NCBI RefSeq assembly: GCF_030286555.1
Contig: NZ_JASVWF010000005.1
Location: 124,001 to 188,000, forward strand
Origin: Actinomycetospora termitidis
Lineage (GTDB): Bacteria > Actinomycetota > Actinomycetes > Mycobacteriales > Pseudonocardiaceae
DNA: 64,000 nucleotides
Direction: 5' to 3'
Part shown: positions 43,435 to 51,511 of the stretch, in pieces
Layout of the letters: each line of letters opens with the position of its first letter
Position numbering within the stretch: the stretch's first letter is position 1
Notes under the pieces: model-generated
Told to the model about the DNA's origin: nothing
Seen by the model: the letters and a program-made list of their open reading frames with translations, nothing else
Database searches by the model: none
Made by a program: the position numbers and the translations under genes

Positions 43435-44898
43435 TCAGCCCCCGGCGCCCGGACGGCCCCCGACGGCGGGTGTGGTCGGCACCGCCGCGGGCGTGGCCGT
43501 GTCGATCGACGGCGGGGCGGTCGTGGTGGCGGCGCCCGGGCTCACCGGAGCCGTCGTCGCGGCGGTCGTGGGCGCCGTCGTCGGGGTCGCGGAGGCCGGA
43601 GCCGAGGTGGCCGGGGTGGTGGCCGCGGGAGCCGCGGCAGGAGCCGCCGTCGGGACCGGAGGGGCCGACAGCGAGCCCTGCCGGGCCGGCACGGACTGCG
43701 GCACGACCGCGGCGGGCAGCGCGGCGCCGGCTGCGAGCGGCGCAAGCCGGGTCGTCATCAGCTCCACGCGGTAGGTGGTGAACTGCGACATCGTGAACCA
43801 GATGTCGGGTCCGTCGTTCCAGCGCGGGGTGACGTAGGGCGCGTAGGCCTGCGGGAAGTCCTTCGTCGTCGTGACGACCTGGGCCGGGGTCCACGGGCCC
43901 GTGGGCGCCGGGGCGGTGCGCAGGACGACCTCGCCGGTGTCGTCGACCAGGTACATCATGATCCACTGCTTGTAGAAGCTGTTCCAGCGCACGGAGAGCT
44001 CGCCCACCGGGCCCTTCACGACGGGGGCCGCGTTCGCCTCGCCGGCCACCCACGCCGTGCCGTTCCAGTAGCGGTAGGCGGCGGTGTCGGTGAGCCGGTC
44101 CGCCGGGACCTTCGCGAGCGACAGGTCGCCGTAGCGGCCGCCGGGGATGCCGTACACGTAGATCTCGGAGCCGGGCGTCGTGCCGGGGGCCACGGGCGCC
44201 TTGGGGTCGTCCGGGCCGCCCGGCCGCACGTACGCGACCTGCCCGAACTTCGAGTCCGCGGCCCAGCGCGCACCGGAGTCGGTCCAGGTGGTGCCGCCGT
44301 CGGTGGAGGTGACGATCCCGGAGCCGGTGAGCCGCCAGTGCCCGGGGGTGTCGAAGCTCTTCACCGACATGTACTGCAGGTTCATCGTGGTGTTCTTCGC
44401 GCCGGTGGCGATGCCGTAGGTCGGGATGACCGTCTCCTGGATCCCCTTGCGCTTCTGCGAGGGGATCAGTTCCTTCGCGTGCCCGGCGCGGTCGGTGATC
44501 ATCCCGCGGAAGGGCAGGCCCTTCGCCGGGGACGCCGGCGGGTCGATCGAGGCGATGACGTTGGAGCGCCAGTCGGTGTGGGCGACGGAGAAGAAGTCCT
44601 TCGCCGGGGGCGCGCCGAACGTGTCGCCGAAGGTCATCGCCATCTGCGGGCCGACCATGAACATGTGGCCGAGGTCGGTCCCCTCGACGCCGTACCGTGC
44701 GCCCGTGTCGTTGATCGACCCGGCGCCGACGAGATCCGCGACCTTGGCGGTCGACGCCCGCGCCACCGCCCAGGAGCCCGCGTCCCCCGGAGCGGCGACC
44801 GCGGCCGTGCCGACCGTGAACCCGATCAGGGCGACCAGACCCGCCGTCAGGACCGCGAGGCCGCGCCGGGAACGCCGCTGGGGGCGTGACTGCTCCAT
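43435..44898 (-). CDS. Secreted DUF4185 domain protein
   Basis: A 487-aa exported protein. Residues 1-~38 are a signal peptide (basic start QRRSRRG, hydrophobic LAVLTAGLVALIGFTV, cleavage after AVA). The main domain (~45-350) resembles DUF4185, a five-bladed propeller related to glycosyl hydrolases: GHMFMVGPQMAMTFGDTFG, SVRWNSFYKQWIMMYL and PYVTPRWNDG. The C-terminal ~90 residues are Ala/Thr/Pro-rich, probably a wall-spanning or glycosylated tail. Related mycobacterial proteins cut arabinan or bind polysaccharides; activity here is not proven. ATG 44898 chosen because it precedes the signal peptide; the longer frame upstream is unlikely. Confidence 0.82.
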   Translation of the reverse strand: MEQSRPQRRSRRGLAVLTAGLVALIGFTVGTAAVAAPGDAGSWAVARASTAKVADLVGAGSINDTGARYGVEGTDLGHMFMVGPQMAMTFGDTFGAPPAKDFFSVAHTDWRSNVIASIDPPASPAKGLPFRGMITDRAGHAKELIPSQKRKGIQETVIPTYGIATGAKNTTMNLQYMSVKSFDTPGHWRLTGSGIVTSTDGGTTWTDSGARWAADSKFGQVAYVRPGGPDDPKAPVAPGTTPGSEIYVYGIPGGRYGDLSLAKVPADRLTDTAAYRYWNGTAWVAGEANAAPVVKGPVGELSVRWNSFYKQWIMMYLVDDTGEVVLRTAPAPTGPWTPAQVVTTTKDFPQAYAPYVTPRWNDGPDIWFTMSQFTTYRVELMTTRLAPLAAGAALPAAVVPQSVPARQGSLSAPPVPTAAPAAAPAATTPATSAPASATPTTAPTTAATTAPVSPGAATTTAPPSIDTATPAAVPTTPAVGGRPGAGG

Positions 44899-45048
44899 GC
44901 GGCCGCACGCTAGGAATCGGGGTTGCCCCGGACGGCCCACGCCACGCGCCGTCACCCACAGGTGTCCCAGCAACCACCCGGGCGCTGTCGGACCCCTCGG
45001 GCATGATCACGGGACGCGCCCGACCACCCCGTCCGAGGAGTACCGAAC

Positions 45049-46233
45049 GTGCCGGAGATCGACAGCCGGGCCCTCGCGGCCCTCGTGCGGCCGGGGGCGC
45101 GGATCGCGCTCGCGGACGGGACGGGCACCCCGCAGGCGGCCTTCGCAGCCCTGGGTGACGTGGCGCGGGAGCGCGGCGGGGTGCGGCTGGTGCTCGGCTG
45201 GATGCCGGCGGTCCCGGAGGGTCTCGATCTCGCGGCATTCGCCGACGCCCGCACCGTCATGCCCGGGTGGGGCCTGCGTGCCGGGGTGGCGGGCGGCCTG
45301 GTGCGCTCCGTCCCGGCGCGGCTCTCGGCCGTCCCCGCGCTGGTCGCCGGGCCGCTGAGGCCGGACCTGCTGGTCGTGGCCGCGGTGCCCGGCCCCGACG
45401 GGTTGTCCCTGGGCAGCGAGGTGTCGTGGGTGCGCGCGGCGGTCGAGGCGGGGGTGCCGATCGCAGCAGTCGTCGACGACGCCCTCCCCCGCGCCGCGGC
45501 CGGGCCACCGTTGCCGGAGGCCCGCACGACGGTGATCGGCCGGGTCCGGCGCGGGCCGGCGGTCGTCCCCGTGGCGCCCGAGCCGAGCCCCGAGCACCGG
45601 CGCATCGGCGAGCTGGTGGCCGGGCTCCTCCCCGACGACGCCCGCGTCCAGTGGGCGCCGGGCCAGCTCGGCCAGGCGGTGGTGCGGGCGATCCTCGAGC
45701 GGGGCCGGCCCGTGCACGCCGACTCCGGCCTGCTCGGGGACCCCGTGGTCGACCTGGACGAGGCCGGGCTCCTCGCATCGACACCGGTCGCGACCTACCT
45801 CGTGGGCACCCCCCGGCTCTACGACTGGGCGGACGCGCAGGGCCGGGCCGGCCGGCCGGTGGTGCACGGCGTGGAGGTCACGCACGACCAGGCGCGCCTC
45901 GCCGCCGACCCGCCCCTGGTCGCCGTGAACACCGCGGTCGAGATCGACGCCGACGGGCAGGTCAACGTCGAGGGCACCGCGTCCGCGCTGGTGGGCGGGA
46001 TCGGCGGGCACCCCGACTACGCCGCAGCGGCGACGCGGTCGGGCCGGGGCCTGTCGGTGGTCGCCCTCGCCAGCACCCACCGCGGGCGGCCGACGATGGT
46101 CGAGCGCCTCTCGCGCCCGGTGACGACGGCGAGCCACGACGTCGACGTGGTGGTCACCGAGCACGGCACGGCCGACCTGCGCGGGCTCGACCGGGACGAG
46201 CGGCGGGCGGCGCTCGCGCGGCTGTGGGTGTGA
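45049..46233 (+). CDS. Acetyl-CoA hydrolase/CoA-transferase family protein
   Basis: A 394-aa type I CoA-transferase-like enzyme. The active-site region VNTAVEIDADGQVNVEGT supplies the catalytic Glu (in VEID), and GIGGHPDYAAAATRSGRGLSV is the CoA-contacting segment typical of the 4-hydroxybutyrate/acetyl-CoA transferase group. It would move CoA between acetate and another acid or hydrolyse acyl-CoA. The ribosome binding site is CGAGGAG before GTG/ATG at 45049. Divergent from the DUF4185 gene across a 150-base gap in which I see no clear operator. Confidence 0.83.
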   Translation: MPEIDSRALAALVRPGARIALADGTGTPQAAFAALGDVARERGGVRLVLGWMPAVPEGLDLAAFADARTVMPGWGLRAGVAGGLVRSVPARLSAVPALVAGPLRPDLLVVAAVPGPDGLSLGSEVSWVRAAVEAGVPIAAVVDDALPRAAAGPPLPEARTTVIGRVRRGPAVVPVAPEPSPEHRRIGELVAGLLPDDARVQWAPGQLGQAVVRAILERGRPVHADSGLLGDPVVDLDEAGLLASTPVATYLVGTPRLYDWADAQGRAGRPVVHGVEVTHDQARLAADPPLVAVNTAVEIDADGQVNVEGTASALVGGIGGHPDYAAAATRSGRGLSVVALASTHRGRPTMVERLSRPVTTASHDVDVVVTEHGTADLRGLDRDERRAALARLWV

Positions 46234-46298
46234 AGATCGGGTGACGGCGACCCACGATCACGGCGACACCGGGGTGAACGGCGGGTAGCGTCACCGCA

Positions 46299-46637
46299 AT
46301 GGCCGACCGCGTGCTGACCAGCGTCCCGACGGGTCCGGAGGCGGCGCCCGCCCTGCCGCCGGAGAAGCACGGGGACCCGCTGCACGCCCCCGACCTGCTG
46401 GCCGCGCTCGACCGCGGGGACGACGCGGCGGTGCGCGCGTGGATCGCCGCGCACGTCCCCGAGCCGGAGAGCCTCCTGCTCTACGGCCTGTTCGTCGGCG
46501 CCGGGGTGCTCGGGCTGATGGAGTGGCCGGCGGTGCTGCTCTCCTGCCTGGGGCAGCTCGTGGTCGACCGCCGCTTCGGCGGGGTGGAGAACCTGGCCGC
46601 GCAGCTCCGCGCCCGCCTGGACGCCCGCACGGTCTGA
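46299..46637 (+). CDS. Hypothetical protein, 112 aa
   Basis: Unassigned. The protein has a soluble N-terminal half and a moderately hydrophobic segment (about residues 60-88, LLLYGLFVGAGVLGLMEWPAVLL) that could be a membrane helix or a buried helix pair, then a helical basic end. Codon use is like that of neighbours, supporting a real gene. It ends 16 bases before the convergent csoR gene. Confidence 0.6.
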   Translation: MADRVLTSVPTGPEAAPALPPEKHGDPLHAPDLLAALDRGDDAAVRAWIAAHVPEPESLLLYGLFVGAGVLGLMEWPAVLLSCLGQLVVDRRFGGVENLAAQLRARLDARTV

Positions 46638-46653
46638 CCCGCCGCCGGGAACG

Positions 46654-46947
46654 TCAGGACCGCACGAGCCGGGCAATCGCGGCGGACGCCTCCGCGACCT
46701 TCTCCTTCGCCTCCTGGTCCCCGGCCTTGGCCGCGTCGACCACGCAGGTGCCCATGTGCTCCTCGAGCAGGGCCAGGGCGAGGTTCTGCAGCGCGCCCGT
46801 GACCGCGCTGACCTGCGTGAGGACGTCGATGCAGTACTGGTCGGACTCCACCATCCGCGCGATGCCGCGCACCTGGCCCTCGACCCGCTTGAGGCGCCGC
46901 AGGTGCGCGTCCTTGTGCTCGGAGTAGCCGTGCTGGTGCTCGCTCAC
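46654..46947 (-). CDS. csoR: Copper-sensing repressor CsoR family
   Basis: A 97-aa all-helical DUF156 repressor that releases DNA when it binds Cu(I). The three ligands of the CsoR type are present: C39 (in QYCIDVL), H64 and C68 (in EEHMGTCV). The N terminus is His-rich (MSEHQHGYSEH), and the basic helix HLRRLKRVEGQVRGI is the DNA-contact surface. It is divergent from copA; two inverted repeats resembling CsoR operators lie between. FrmR/RcnR relatives have a His at the first ligand region, so Cu(I) is the best guess here. Confidence 0.92.
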   Translation of the reverse strand: MSEHQHGYSEHKDAHLRRLKRVEGQVRGIARMVESDQYCIDVLTQVSAVTGALQNLALALLEEHMGTCVVDAAKAGDQEAKEKVAEASAAIARLVRS

Positions 46948-46956
46948 GGGTGCGAT

Positions 46957-46975
46957 GATACCGGGGCGGGGTATC
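46957..46975. promoter_or_regulatory. CsoR operator 1
   Basis: GATACC (46957-46962) and GGTATC (46970-46975) flank a G/C core, in the usual form of CsoR-family operators (ATACC-G/C run-GGTAT). It lies 10 bases upstream of csoR, consistent with autorepression. Confidence 0.7.
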
Positions 46976-46985
46976 CCGGTCCCGT

Positions 46986-47014
46986 TTGACGCGCATACCC
47001 CAGGGGGGTATCAC
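46986..47014 (+). promoter_or_regulatory. copA promoter
   Basis: A -35 box TTGACG (46986-46991) and a -10 box TATCAC (47009-47014) with a 17-base spacer. Operator 2 (46995-47011) covers the spacer and the start of the -10 box. Only about 8 bases separate the -10 box from the copA ATG, so the transcript is leaderless or nearly so. Confidence 0.55.
46995..47011. promoter_or_regulatory. CsoR operator 2
   Basis: ATACCCC-AGG-GGGGTAT is a perfect 7-3-7 inverted repeat overlapping the copA promoter spacer and -10 box. A repressor bound here would block RNA polymerase directly. Confidence 0.75.
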
Positions 47015-47021
47015 TGCACCC

Positions 47022-49223
47022 ATGGCGACGACCACCGACGCGCCCACGAGCACCGAGCTCGCCATCACCGGAATGACCTGCGCCTCGTGCGCCATGCGCA
47101 TCGAGAAGAAGCTCAACCGGCTCGAGGGCGTCACCGCGACGGTCAACTACGCCACGGAGAACGCGCACGTCCGCCACTCCCCCGACGTCTCGGCGCAGAC
47201 CCTCGTCGCCACGGTCGAGGGTCTGGGCTACGGCGCGACCCCGCCGTCGGCCGACCGGTCGGGCGACGGCGACGACGACGGCGACGCGGAGACCGACGAG
47301 CTCCGCCACCGGTTGCTGGTCAGCCTCGTGCTCACGGTGCCGGTCGTCGCCCTCGCGATGGTCCCGGCGTGGCAGTTCGCGGACTGGCAGTGGATCTCGC
47401 TCGTCCTCGCCGCGCCGGTCGTGCTCTGGGGCGGGTGGCGGTTCCACCGGGCGGCCGCGCTCAACCTGCGCCACGGCACCGCCACCATGGACACGCTGAT
47501 CTCGCTCGGGACCCTGGCCGCCCTCGCCTGGTCGGTGTGGGCGCTGCTGTTCGGCGACGCCGGGATGCCGGGGATGACGCACGAGCTGTCCTTCACGAGC
47601 GACCCGGGCGACGCGATCTACCTGGAGACCGCAGCCGCCGTCACGACGTTCGTGCTGGCGGGGCGGTTCTTCGAGGCACGGGCCAAGCGGCGGGCCGGAG
47701 CCGCGTTGCGTGCGCTGCTCGACCTCGGCGCGAAGGACGTCGCGCTGCTCGTGGACGGGACCGAGCAGCGGGTGCCGGCGGAGCGGCTCGTCGTCGGGAA
47801 CGAGTTCGTGGTCCGGCCGGGCGAGCGCATCGCGACCGACGGTGAGGTCGTCTCGGGGGTCGGCGCGGTCGACGCGAGCACGGTGACCGGCGAGTCGGTG
47901 CCGGTCGAGGTCGCGCCCGGGTCCGCGGTGATCGGTGGATGCGTCGCCGTGGGGTCGCGGCTGGTGGTGCGTGCGACGAGGGTCGGGGCCGACACCCAGC
48001 TCGCCCGGATCGCGCAGCGCGTGGCCGACGCGCAGAACGGCAAGGCCGACATCCAGCGCCTCGCCGACCGGGTCTCCGGGGTGTTCGTGCCGATCGTCGT
48101 CGCGGTCGCCGTGCTGACGTTCGTGGCGTGGCTCGTGCTGGCGGGCGACGTGAGCGGGGCCTTCACCGCCGCCGTCGCCGTGCTCATCATCGCCTGCCCG
48201 TGCGCGCTGGGGCTCGCGACCCCGACGGCGCTGATGGTCGGGACCGGACGCGGCGCGCAGCTCGGCATCCTGCTGCGTGGCCCGGAGGTGTTGGAGTCGA
48301 CCCGGCGCGTCGACACCGTGGTCCTGGACAAGACCGGCACCCTGACCACCGGGGAGATGCGCGTGGTCGGCGAGGTGGACGGGACCGCCCTGCGGTTCGC
48401 CGCCGCGGTCGAGGACGGCTCCACGCACCCGATCGCGCGGGCGATCGCCGAGGCGGGACGTCGCCGCGGGCCGCTGCCGGCGGTGGACGACGCACGCACG
48501 ATCGACGGGCTGGGGGTGAGCGGGACCGTGGAGGGCCACTCCATGCTCGTCGGTCGCCCGGTGCTGCTCGCCGAGCGCGGTCTGGAGCTGTCCGCGCAGC
48601 TGCGCGCCGACCTCGAGGCGGCGCAGGCCGACGGGGCCACCGCCGTCGTCGTGGGCTGGGACGGCGCGGCGCGGGCGGTGCTCGCGGTGGCCGACACCGT
48701 CCGGGAGACCTCCGCGGACGCGGTCGCGGCGCTGCGCGCCCTCGGCGTGCGTCCGGTCCTGCTGACCGGCGATCACGAGACCGCGGCTCGCGCCGTCGCC
48801 GCGCAGGTGGGGATCGACGACGTCCGCGCCGGGGTGCTGCCCGAGCAGAAGGCCGACGCGGTCGCGGAGCTGCAGGCGCAGGGGCACGCCGTCGCGATGG
48901 TGGGCGACGGCGTGAACGACGCGGCCGCGCTCGCCCGCGCCGATCTCGGGCTCGCCATGGGCACGGGCACCGACGTCGCGATCGAGGCGGGCGACGTGAC
49001 CCTGGTCCGCGAGGACCTCCGGGCGGTCCCGGACGCCCTGCGCCTCGCCCGCCGGACGCTCGGCACGATCCGGGGCAACCTGTTCTGGGCGTTCGCCTAC
49101 AACGTCGCGGCCATCCCGCTGGCGGCGTTCGGACTGCTCAACCCCATGGTCGCCGGCGCGGCCATGGCGTTCTCCAGCGTCTTCGTGGTGGGCAACAGCC
49201 TGCGGCTGCGACGGTTCTCGTGA
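47022..49223 (+). CDS. copA: Copper-exporting P1B-type ATPase
   Basis: A 733-aa Cu(I) export ATPase. One N-terminal heavy-metal domain (GMTCASC, C20/C23), eight expected helices with the CPC metal site (C392-P-C394), the phosphorylation motif DKTGTLT (D436), the HP motif (THPIARA) and GDGVND. This is the P1B-1 Cu(I) subtype. The ATG at 47022 is right behind the operator-covered promoter; an in-frame upstream ACG/TTG region lies in the promoter and is rejected. Its stop overlaps the nuoA start (GTGA), so copper export and a complex I-like module are on one transcript. Confidence 0.94.
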   Translation: MATTTDAPTSTELAITGMTCASCAMRIEKKLNRLEGVTATVNYATENAHVRHSPDVSAQTLVATVEGLGYGATPPSADRSGDGDDDGDAETDELRHRLLVSLVLTVPVVALAMVPAWQFADWQWISLVLAAPVVLWGGWRFHRAAALNLRHGTATMDTLISLGTLAALAWSVWALLFGDAGMPGMTHELSFTSDPGDAIYLETAAAVTTFVLAGRFFEARAKRRAGAALRALLDLGAKDVALLVDGTEQRVPAERLVVGNEFVVRPGERIATDGEVVSGVGAVDASTVTGESVPVEVAPGSAVIGGCVAVGSRLVVRATRVGADTQLARIAQRVADAQNGKADIQRLADRVSGVFVPIVVAVAVLTFVAWLVLAGDVSGAFTAAVAVLIIACPCALGLATPTALMVGTGRGAQLGILLRGPEVLESTRRVDTVVLDKTGTLTTGEMRVVGEVDGTALRFAAAVEDGSTHPIARAIAEAGRRRGPLPAVDDARTIDGLGVSGTVEGHSMLVGRPVLLAERGLELSAQLRADLEAAQADGATAVVVGWDGAARAVLAVADTVRETSADAVAALRALGVRPVLLTGDHETAARAVAAQVGIDDVRAGVLPEQKADAVAELQAQGHAVAMVGDGVNDAAALARADLGLAMGTGTDVAIEAGDVTLVREDLRAVPDALRLARRTLGTIRGNLFWAFAYNVAAIPLAAFGLLNPMVAGAAMAFSSVFVVGNSLRLRRFS

Positions 49224-49579
49224 CGGGATTCGTCGCGCTCGCGGTGGTCGCCGGCGCCGCCCTGGTCGGGGTGGGGCTGGTGGTGGCCGGGTCGTGGCTG
49301 GTGCGGGTCGTGGCCGGGACGCGGCGTCCGCTGGTGGCCGCGCCGCACGTCGGCGGGATGCCGGTGGTCGAGCACGCGGTGTCCCGCTGGCACGTCCGGT
49401 GGCCGACCCTCGCCCTGGTGTTCCTGGCCTTCGACATGGAGATGCTCTTCATGTACCCGTGGACGCTGGTCGTGGCCCGGTCGGGCCCGGCGGCGGCGGT
49501 CGAGATGTTCGTGTTCCTCGGGATCCTGCTGGTGGGCGTGGGCTACGCGTGGCGCGAGGGCGCGTTCCGGTGGTCCTGA
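49220..49579 (+). CDS. nuoA: NADH-quinone oxidoreductase subunit A-like
   Basis: A 119-aa membrane subunit with three helices. ALVFLAFDMEMLFMYPW is the NuoA signature (acidic residues of helix 2). In complex I NuoA holds the quinone channel together with NuoH and NuoJ. GTG 49220 overlaps the copA stop codon by 4 bases. The next gene starts inside its last codons. It is the first gene of a module that lacks the NADH-oxidising arm. Confidence 0.88.
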   Translation: MTGFVALAVVAGAALVGVGLVVAGSWLVRVVAGTRRPLVAAPHVGGMPVVEHAVSRWHVRWPTLALVFLAFDMEMLFMYPWTLVVARSGPAAAVEMFVFLGILLVGVGYAWREGAFRWS

Positions 49580-50613
49580 GGCGCCTCGCGGCCCGCCGCC
49601 CCCACGTGCTGACGATCGCGCCCGCCCCGGTCTCCCCCGACGACCTGCCGCTGCGGCTCGCCGTCGAGGTCGAGCTCGCCCGCCGTCGCTGGCCGTCCGC
49701 GACCTCGCCCGCCGACACCGACGTCCTGCTCGTGCTCGGCACGCCGGGCCCGCGCCTCGCGCAGGTCGTGCGGGCGGTGTGGGCGACGGTGCCGGCGCCA
49801 CGGGTGGCGGTCGGGGTGACGACGCCGGGTGCGGTCCGGTCGGTGCTCGACGATGCGGCGGCGCGGCTGGCGGGGCGGGGCGGCGATACGACGTCCGATT
49901 GTGCCGTCCAGCGTCAGCATGGCCGCACTGCTGACACCGGAGTGGGCGACCGAGCCGACACCGGAGTGGCCGACGCGCAGATGGCCGACCTCGCCTTCTA
50001 CGACCGCGACGGGCTCGCCCTGGACGCCGTGCACGTCGCGCTCGGCCCGGTGCTGCCGCACTGGCCCGCCGGGCTCGTGGTGCACGCGACGCTGGCCGGG
50101 GACCTGGTCACCGACGCGCGGGCCGAGGTCCTCGACGTGCCCGCCACCGTCGGACCCGGCAGCCGCGGGCGTTCGCCGCTGGGCCCCGACCGCACCCGGC
50201 TCGACATCCTCACGCGCGTGCTCGGGCTCCTGGGCGCCGACCACCTCGCCGCCCGGGCGCGGGACCTGCGCGACCACGACCCGGAGCCCGGCGAACTCAC
50301 CACCTTCGGCCGCCGCCTCGCCCGGCACCGCCCGCTGCGCTGGGCCACCCGCGACATCGCCCTGGTCGGCGGGCCGGTCGAGGAGCGCACCGTCGAGCAG
50401 CGGGTCCTCGCGCTCGCGCGCGCCCTCGGCGGCAGCCTGGCACCGCCCGTGCGGCCGACGCCGGAGAAGGCCACCCAGGCGATGATCGGCCTCGAGCTCG
50501 GGGCCGCCCGCCTGGCCCTCGCCGCGATGGACCCGGACACGACGCTCGGCGCGGGTCCGGTCGCCGCGTACGCCCCGCCCCAGGGGGAGGTGACCCATCA
50601 CCACCATCACTGA
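49570..50613 (+). CDS. Degenerate NuoB/NuoD-like fusion protein
   Basis: A 347-aa soluble protein. Residues ~10-103 (HVLTIAPAPVSPDDLPLRL; DVLLVLGTPGPRLAQVVRAV) look like the core of NuoB, but none of the four Cys that bind cluster N2 is present: the only Cys is C111. Residues ~144-347 start VALGPVLPHWPAGLVVHATL, which lines up with the NuoD N-terminal strand region LGPxHP..; the quinone-site His/Tyr motif is absent. Residues ~104-137 are a polar linker with a palindrome in its DNA. The C terminus ends in five His codons (THHHHH). Predicted role: cap on the membrane arm that no longer carries an Fe-S cluster. Confidence 0.55.
   Translation: MVLRRLAARRPHVLTIAPAPVSPDDLPLRLAVEVELARRRWPSATSPADTDVLLVLGTPGPRLAQVVRAVWATVPAPRVAVGVTTPGAVRSVLDDAAARLAGRGGDTTSDCAVQRQHGRTADTGVGDRADTGVADAQMADLAFYDRDGLALDAVHVALGPVLPHWPAGLVVHATLAGDLVTDARAEVLDVPATVGPGSRGRSPLGPDRTRLDILTRVLGLLGADHLAARARDLRDHDPEPGELTTFGRRLARHRPLRWATRDIALVGGPVEERTVEQRVLALARALGGSLAPPVRPTPEKATQAMIGLELGAARLALAAMDPDTTLGAGPVAAYAPPQGEVTHHHHH
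49870..49985 (+). repeat. Palindrome and direct repeats inside the NuoB/D-like linker
   Basis: GTCAGCA (49913-49919) and TGCTGAC (49929-49935) are a perfect 7-9-7 inverted repeat, and GACACCGGAGTGG occurs twice nearby (about 49933 and 49959). The local composition is less G+C-rich than the flanks. This is in-frame and encodes the Asp/Thr-rich linker. Confidence 0.5.
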
Positions 50614-50653
50614 GCTCGTCGTCCTCGCGCCGGCGCTGGTCGTCGTCGCCGGG

Positions 50654-51511
50654 ATGGCGGCGGGCGCGGGCGCCGTCACCGCCGGGGACCACCCGGCCAC
50701 CCCCGTCGTCGAGACCCTCCGCCTGCTCGCGAAGCAGCGCCGCCGCACCCCGGCCGACGACCCCGCGCTCGCCCGGATCGGCCTCACCGTCCTGCCGGTG
50801 GCCGCCGTCCTCGCGCTCGCGGTGGTCCCGCTCGGGGACACCGCCCCGGTCGACCTCGACGTCGGCGTCGTGTGGTTCAACGCCATGGAGGTCCTCGCCT
50901 GGTTCGCGGTGTGGGTCGCCGGGTGGGGGCCGAACGCCGTGACGAGCCTGGCCGGTGGCTACCGGATGCTGCCGCTGGGGCTGGCCTACGAGCTCCCGCA
51001 CATGCTCGCGATCATCACCCCCGCGATCGCCGCCGGGTCGCTCGCGCCGGCCACGATCGCCGCCGCCCAGCACGACCTCTGGTACGCGGTGTGGATGCCC
51101 GCGGCCTTCGTGCTCTACCTGGTGTCGGTCGCGGCCATGGCGTTCTGGGGTCCGTTCGCCGCTCCCCTGGGTCGTGACCTCGCCGGCGGCGCCGTGGCCG
51201 AGCACGCCGGGCTGGGCCGCCTGCTGCTGCACGCGGGCCGCTGGATGCTCCTGACGGCGGGTGCGGCGATGGCCGTCCCGCTGTTCCTCGGCGGCGGCGC
51301 TCCCCCGCCGATCACCGGGCCGGACCCGTTCCCCGGTCTGCCTGCGCTGTGGTTCGCCGTCAAGCTCGTCGTCGTGATCGGCCTGCTCCTGGCCGCGCGC
51401 CGGGTGGTGCCGATGCTGCGCACGGCCCGGTTCGTCACCCTCGCCTGGACGGTCCTCATCCCCCTCGCCGTCGCCCAGGCCCTCGTCGTGACGGTGGTGG
51501 TGCTGACGTGA
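50654..51511 (+). CDS. nuoH: NADH-quinone oxidoreductase subunit H-like
   Basis: A 285-aa membrane protein with seven or eight helices. AGWGPNAVTSLAGGYRMLPLGLAYELP matches the NuoH helix around the conserved Glu, so family assignment is good. The canonical acidic loop (E..NR.PFDL.E.ESEL) is replaced by FWGPFAAPLGRDLAGGAVAEH, so the quinone-channel Glu/Asp cluster is mostly lost. Start is uncertain: 50654 is the first ATG, yet the in-frame codons back to 50594 encode a hydrophobic stretch with no ATG, GTG or TTG; a rare start codon may be used, since ATG 50654 cuts helix 1. Confidence 0.8.
   Translation: MAAGAGAVTAGDHPATPVVETLRLLAKQRRRTPADDPALARIGLTVLPVAAVLALAVVPLGDTAPVDLDVGVVWFNAMEVLAWFAVWVAGWGPNAVTSLAGGYRMLPLGLAYELPHMLAIITPAIAAGSLAPATIAAAQHDLWYAVWMPAAFVLYLVSVAAMAFWGPFAAPLGRDLAGGAVAEHAGLGRLLLHAGRWMLLTAGAAMAVPLFLGGGAPPPITGPDPFPGLPALWFAVKLVVVIGLLLAARRVVPMLRTARFVTLAWTVLIPLAVAQALVVTVVVLT

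Noticed and set aside
46986-47021. Earlier start for copA
   Set aside because: The in-frame upstream codons overlap the -35 box, operator 2 and -10 box; ATG 47022 is directly followed by the metal-binding domain.
49870-49985. Insertion sequence or transposon remnant in the NuoB/D-like gene
   Set aside because: No transposase, no terminal inverted repeats of IS size and no target duplication; only a small palindrome and two short repeats.
50590-50613. His-tag or cloning-vector artefact at the end of the NuoB/D-like gene
   Set aside because: The codons are mixed CAT/CAC, flow into the native downstream gene and have no vector sequence around them; most likely natural.
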